A stretch of DNA of 16,551 nt from Lachnospiraceae bacterium. GTDB taxonomy: Bacteria > Bacillota > Clostridia > Lachnospirales > Lachnospiraceae. Positions within the stretch are counted from its first letter, which is position 1. Every line of letters begins with the position of its first letter. The DNA lies in NCBI GenBank assembly GCA_009774375.1, contig VSNO01000104.1:1-16551 (forward strand), in the 5' to 3' direction. A program made the translations under genes and the position numbers. The notes beneath the pieces were generated by a model that saw only the letters and a list, made by a program, of their open reading frames with translations, was not told the DNA's origin and searched no databases. Shown one piece after another: positions 14,615 through 16,551 of the stretch.

Positions 14615-16185
14615 AGAGAAAAAATAAAATCTACCTGCGCATGACCGTCTTTCTGCTTGTCATCTATCTCGTCCTGCTGACGGTACTCTGCCTGTCCGAA
14701 AACGGTGACAGCAGCGCGACGATCCAATCCTTTGGAGATGCGTTCTGGTACTCCCTGGTCACGCTGACCACCGTCGGCTACGGTGATCTGACGCCTGTGA
14801 CGCCCCTCGGCCAGACGATTGGCGTCATTTTCCTGCTGATGTCCGCGGGCATCATGATGACCTTGTTCGGCGCCGCGATCTCCTTTGTCACCAGCGAGGG
14901 GCTTCCCATGTTCCTGCTCGCCCTCCAGCGGAAGAAAAACTGGTACTATTTCGCAGACTGCAGTACAGAATCCCGCACGCTGGCAGAAAATATCTACAGG
15001 GAAGATGCGGACACTGTGATCATATTCGGCGAAAAGCGGGACGACCAGACAGAATTTCCGAACTATCCATGCCTGTTTATCAATGTCTCCCCCGCCGCTA
15101 TCGTGGCACACAAGAAGAATATCGGCTCGAAATGCAAAATTTTTCTGATGAAGGAAAACGATATTGGCACGAACCCCCGCGCGGTCGACCTGCATGCGCT
15201 GCCCGTAGAAGTGTACGCGAGAACAACGAACGGGCGCGACCACCTGTCCGGAAACATCAATTTCTTCCACAGCTACGACTGCTGCGCCAGACAGTACTGG
15301 CACTCGAAACCGCTGTGCAGCCATGAGAATACCATCGTGATCATCGGCTTTGAAAACTACGGGCGCTGTATCCTCGAGCGCGCGATCATGACCAACATCC
15401 TCTCCGTCAGCCAGCACGTCGCCTATCACATTTTTGGCGATGCCAGGCGTTTTCTCGCCATGCACGATCATCTGAACGAAACATTTTCACTGAACTGCGT
15501 CTCGGAAACGACGGACTCCCTGATCTTCCACGACGACCCGTGGGAAACACACCATGCACTCATGGAACTGGCAGACCGCATCATCATCTGCCCGGACAAC
15601 GAGCCGGACGGATGGAATATCTATTGGCGGCTGAACAGCTACTATAACCCCCGCGGACGCATCCATCTGCACAGCAACCGGAAAACACCCGGCGTGTCCT
15701 ATTTCGGAACCAACGAGGAGATCTACACGCCTGACCAGATTATGCGCACCGCGCTGAACAAGGCTGCTATCACGATCAACGAGATCTTCTGCCGCTCGGT
15801 CTCATACCCCACGCGCACATGGGACGAGCTCGACGATTTCCACCGGGATTCCAAGATTGCCGCCGCCGACCACCTTCTGATGAAGGTTCGGATTCTGCTG
15901 AAAGACGAGACCATCACCGAGCTAACGCCCGAGATCGCACAGAGGGCATCCAAAGTGTACCGCGATACCAGAAAAGCCCCAGCCATGCAGGAGATGTACC
16001 GCAGGATCGACCACACCCGGTGGCTGCGCTTCTACACCTTCTACAACTGGAGCTATGGACTCGCGCGCAATGATACTGTAAGGCAGCACCCCATGCTGTG
16101 TCCCTATGATCAGCTGAATCCTGAGCAGAAGCGGGAGCGGGACGCCGCCTGGGAGCTGCTGGAGCAAATTGCGCCGGAGCTGTGA
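14611..16185 (+). CDS. Two-TM potassium-channel-like protein with Rossmann-like and C-terminal RyR-like domains
   Basis: ATG 14611 overlaps the AraC stop (ATGA), with AAAGGAG (14595-14601) inside araC. The 524-residue protein has TM1 (about 9-28), a pore helix and K+ selectivity filter TVGYGD (54-59), and TM2 (about 68-93): the core of a tetrameric two-TM channel. Then come two Rossmann-like segments, one near 111-180 and one starting TIVIIGFENYGR (241-252), resembling RCK/TrkA-N but with a degenerate glycine motif. Residues about 400-520 end in a RyR-like module: IDHTRWLRFY (466-475), NWSYG (479-483), RND (486-488), HPMLCPYDQL (493-502). RyR repeats (named for ryanodine receptors) also occur in bacteria. 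I infer a ligand-gated K+ channel of the inner membrane with its sensor in the cytoplasm. Channel part is sure; RyR assignment is by motif recall. Confidence 0.82.
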   Translation: MKRKNKIYLRMTVFLLVIYLVLLTVLCLSENGDSSATIQSFGDAFWYSLVTLTTVGYGDLTPVTPLGQTIGVIFLLMSAGIMMTLFGAAISFVTSEGLPMFLLALQRKKNWYYFADCSTESRTLAENIYREDADTVIIFGEKRDDQTEFPNYPCLFINVSPAAIVAHKKNIGSKCKIFLMKENDIGTNPRAVDLHALPVEVYARTTNGRDHLSGNINFFHSYDCCARQYWHSKPLCSHENTIVIIGFENYGRCILERAIMTNILSVSQHVAYHIFGDARRFLAMHDHLNETFSLNCVSETTDSLIFHDDPWETHHALMELADRIIICPDNEPDGWNIYWRLNSYYNPRGRIHLHSNRKTPGVSYFGTNEEIYTPDQIMRTALNKAAITINEIFCRSVSYPTRTWDELDDFHRDSKIAAADHLLMKVRILLKDETITELTPEIAQRASKVYRDTRKAPAMQEMYRRIDHTRWLRFYTFYNWSYGLARNDTVRQHPMLCPYDQLNPEQKRERDAAWELLEQIAPEL

Positions 16186-16192
16186 CAGGATA

Positions 16193-16330
16193 CTACATAG
16201 CCCGGTCAGATCGCCTGACTGCCATAAACAGCAGGATCCCGGCCATGGCTCCGAAAAACAGGTACGACTGTACTATCAAAGTTATATGTTTCGCCTGTCC
16301 TATGGTAACGAAGTCCCTCCAGCTCTTCAT
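16193..16330 (-). CDS. Possible 45-residue single-TM membrane peptide, or the end of a lost membrane protein
   Basis: From ATG 16330 to TAG (16195-16193) the minus strand encodes MKSWRDFVTIGQAKHITLIV, followed by a hydrophobic stretch rich in Leu, Phe, Ile, Gly and Met (about residues 16-38) and a basic end RRSDRAM: a credible membrane helix with positive charges after it. The frame is open upstream to 16391, so this may be the tail of a longer protein. No clear ribosome binding site precedes ATG 16330. Codon third positions are GC-rich, like real genes nearby. A competing frame, 16394 to 16206, gives 62 unrecognised residues without a hydrophobic helix. It is convergent with the channel gene. 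Confidence 0.3.
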   Translation of the reverse strand: MKSWRDFVTIGQAKHITLIVQSYLFFGAMAGILLFMAVRRSDRAM

Positions 16331-16412
16331 AATAGTGTGAGACGATGCACAGACTGGAATCCCTGTCCCGGTACCATGAGACCGAAATCTTCATATCAAA
16401 TTCATACCTATG

Positions 16413-16421
16413 TGCTATACT
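16413..16421 (+). promoter_or_regulatory. Extended -10 promoter before the last gene
   Basis: TGCTATACT is an extended -10 box (TG-N-TATACT) about 40 bases before ATG 16462. No good -35 box is seen, as is usual for extended -10 promoters. Confidence 0.4.
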
Positions 16422-16461
16422 GTTAAGAATTAAAAAAAGTCAGAGACACGGGGAGGTAACT

Positions 16462-16551
16462 ATGAGCACATCAATGTACAGGGTTCTCTTGACGGAGTAC
16501 GCGCACCCGATCAGGGAGGTAGGGAGGGAGGCTATGCGCGGCTCGGGATAT
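16462..16551 (+). CDS. Unidentified protein, first 30 codons (3' end outside window)
   Basis: ATG 16462 follows GGGGAGGT (16450-16457) 4 bases away, a strong ribosome site, and the frame is open to the window edge. The translation starts MSTSMYRVLLTEYAHPIREV and continues with a charged segment, GREAMRGSGY. No signal peptide or membrane helix so far. I recognise no family from these residues. The promoter and ribosome site make it a real gene start. Confidence 0.65.
   Translation, partial: MSTSMYRVLLTEYAHPIREVGREAMRGSGY

Noticed and set aside
14557..15471. Minus-strand open frame (304 codons) opposite the channel gene
   Set aside because: Shadow; the plus strand carries the selectivity filter and membrane helices.

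Overview
The window looks like a chromosomal segment of a gut-type Clostridia (Bacillota), most likely Lachnospiraceae. The reasons are AGGAGG-type ribosome binding sites throughout, Firmicutes-style promoters, DUF4317 and DUF4869 families, an HPr of the clostridial type without Ser46, and PTS and GH13/GH31 sugar genes. No rRNA, tRNA, CRISPR array or intact transposase was seen.

The left third (1 to about 4525) is AT-rich accessory DNA with much gene decay. It holds the end of a GNAT acetyltransferase, an intact zinc-ribbon/HEPN-RES type putative NAD+-degrading toxin, and a stub of a Uma2-type endonuclease. A RelB/RelE-like toxin-antitoxin pair follows, with its toxin broken by an in-frame TGA. 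On the minus strand lie two 5'-truncated remnants, a DUF4317 protein and a HAD hydrolase. The section ends with a DUF4869 gene, preceded by a good promoter and a palindrome, that overlaps or abuts a short P-loop gene. The P-loop gene appears cut off exactly at the start of the next section.

From 4526 the DNA becomes GC-rich and orderly. Two cytoplasmic alpha-glucosidases (GH13 oligo-1,6-glucosidase type, then GH31) run on the plus strand. They converge, across a strong hairpin terminator at about 8675-8715, on a minus-strand PTS operon read from 13501 down to 8716: EIIBCA sugar permease, HAD-IIB phosphatase, HPr, Enzyme I. This one operon holds the full phosphorelay from PEP to sugar. Divergent from it is an AraC-family regulator with a cupin sensor, which probably controls the PTS operon. 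The two directions share a 249-bp promoter region.

The regulator stop overlaps (ATGA) the start of a two-TM K+-channel-like protein. That protein carries the TVGYGD filter, Rossmann-like cytoplasmic domains and a C-terminal RyR-like module. This is the most unusual gene in the window. The right end holds a possible 45-aa membrane peptide on the minus strand and the first 30 codons of an unidentified plus-strand gene.

The sugar section reads as an alpha-glucoside uptake and hydrolysis locus. Its oddities are the apparent absence of a classical phospho-glycosidase and the channel coupled to the sugar regulator.
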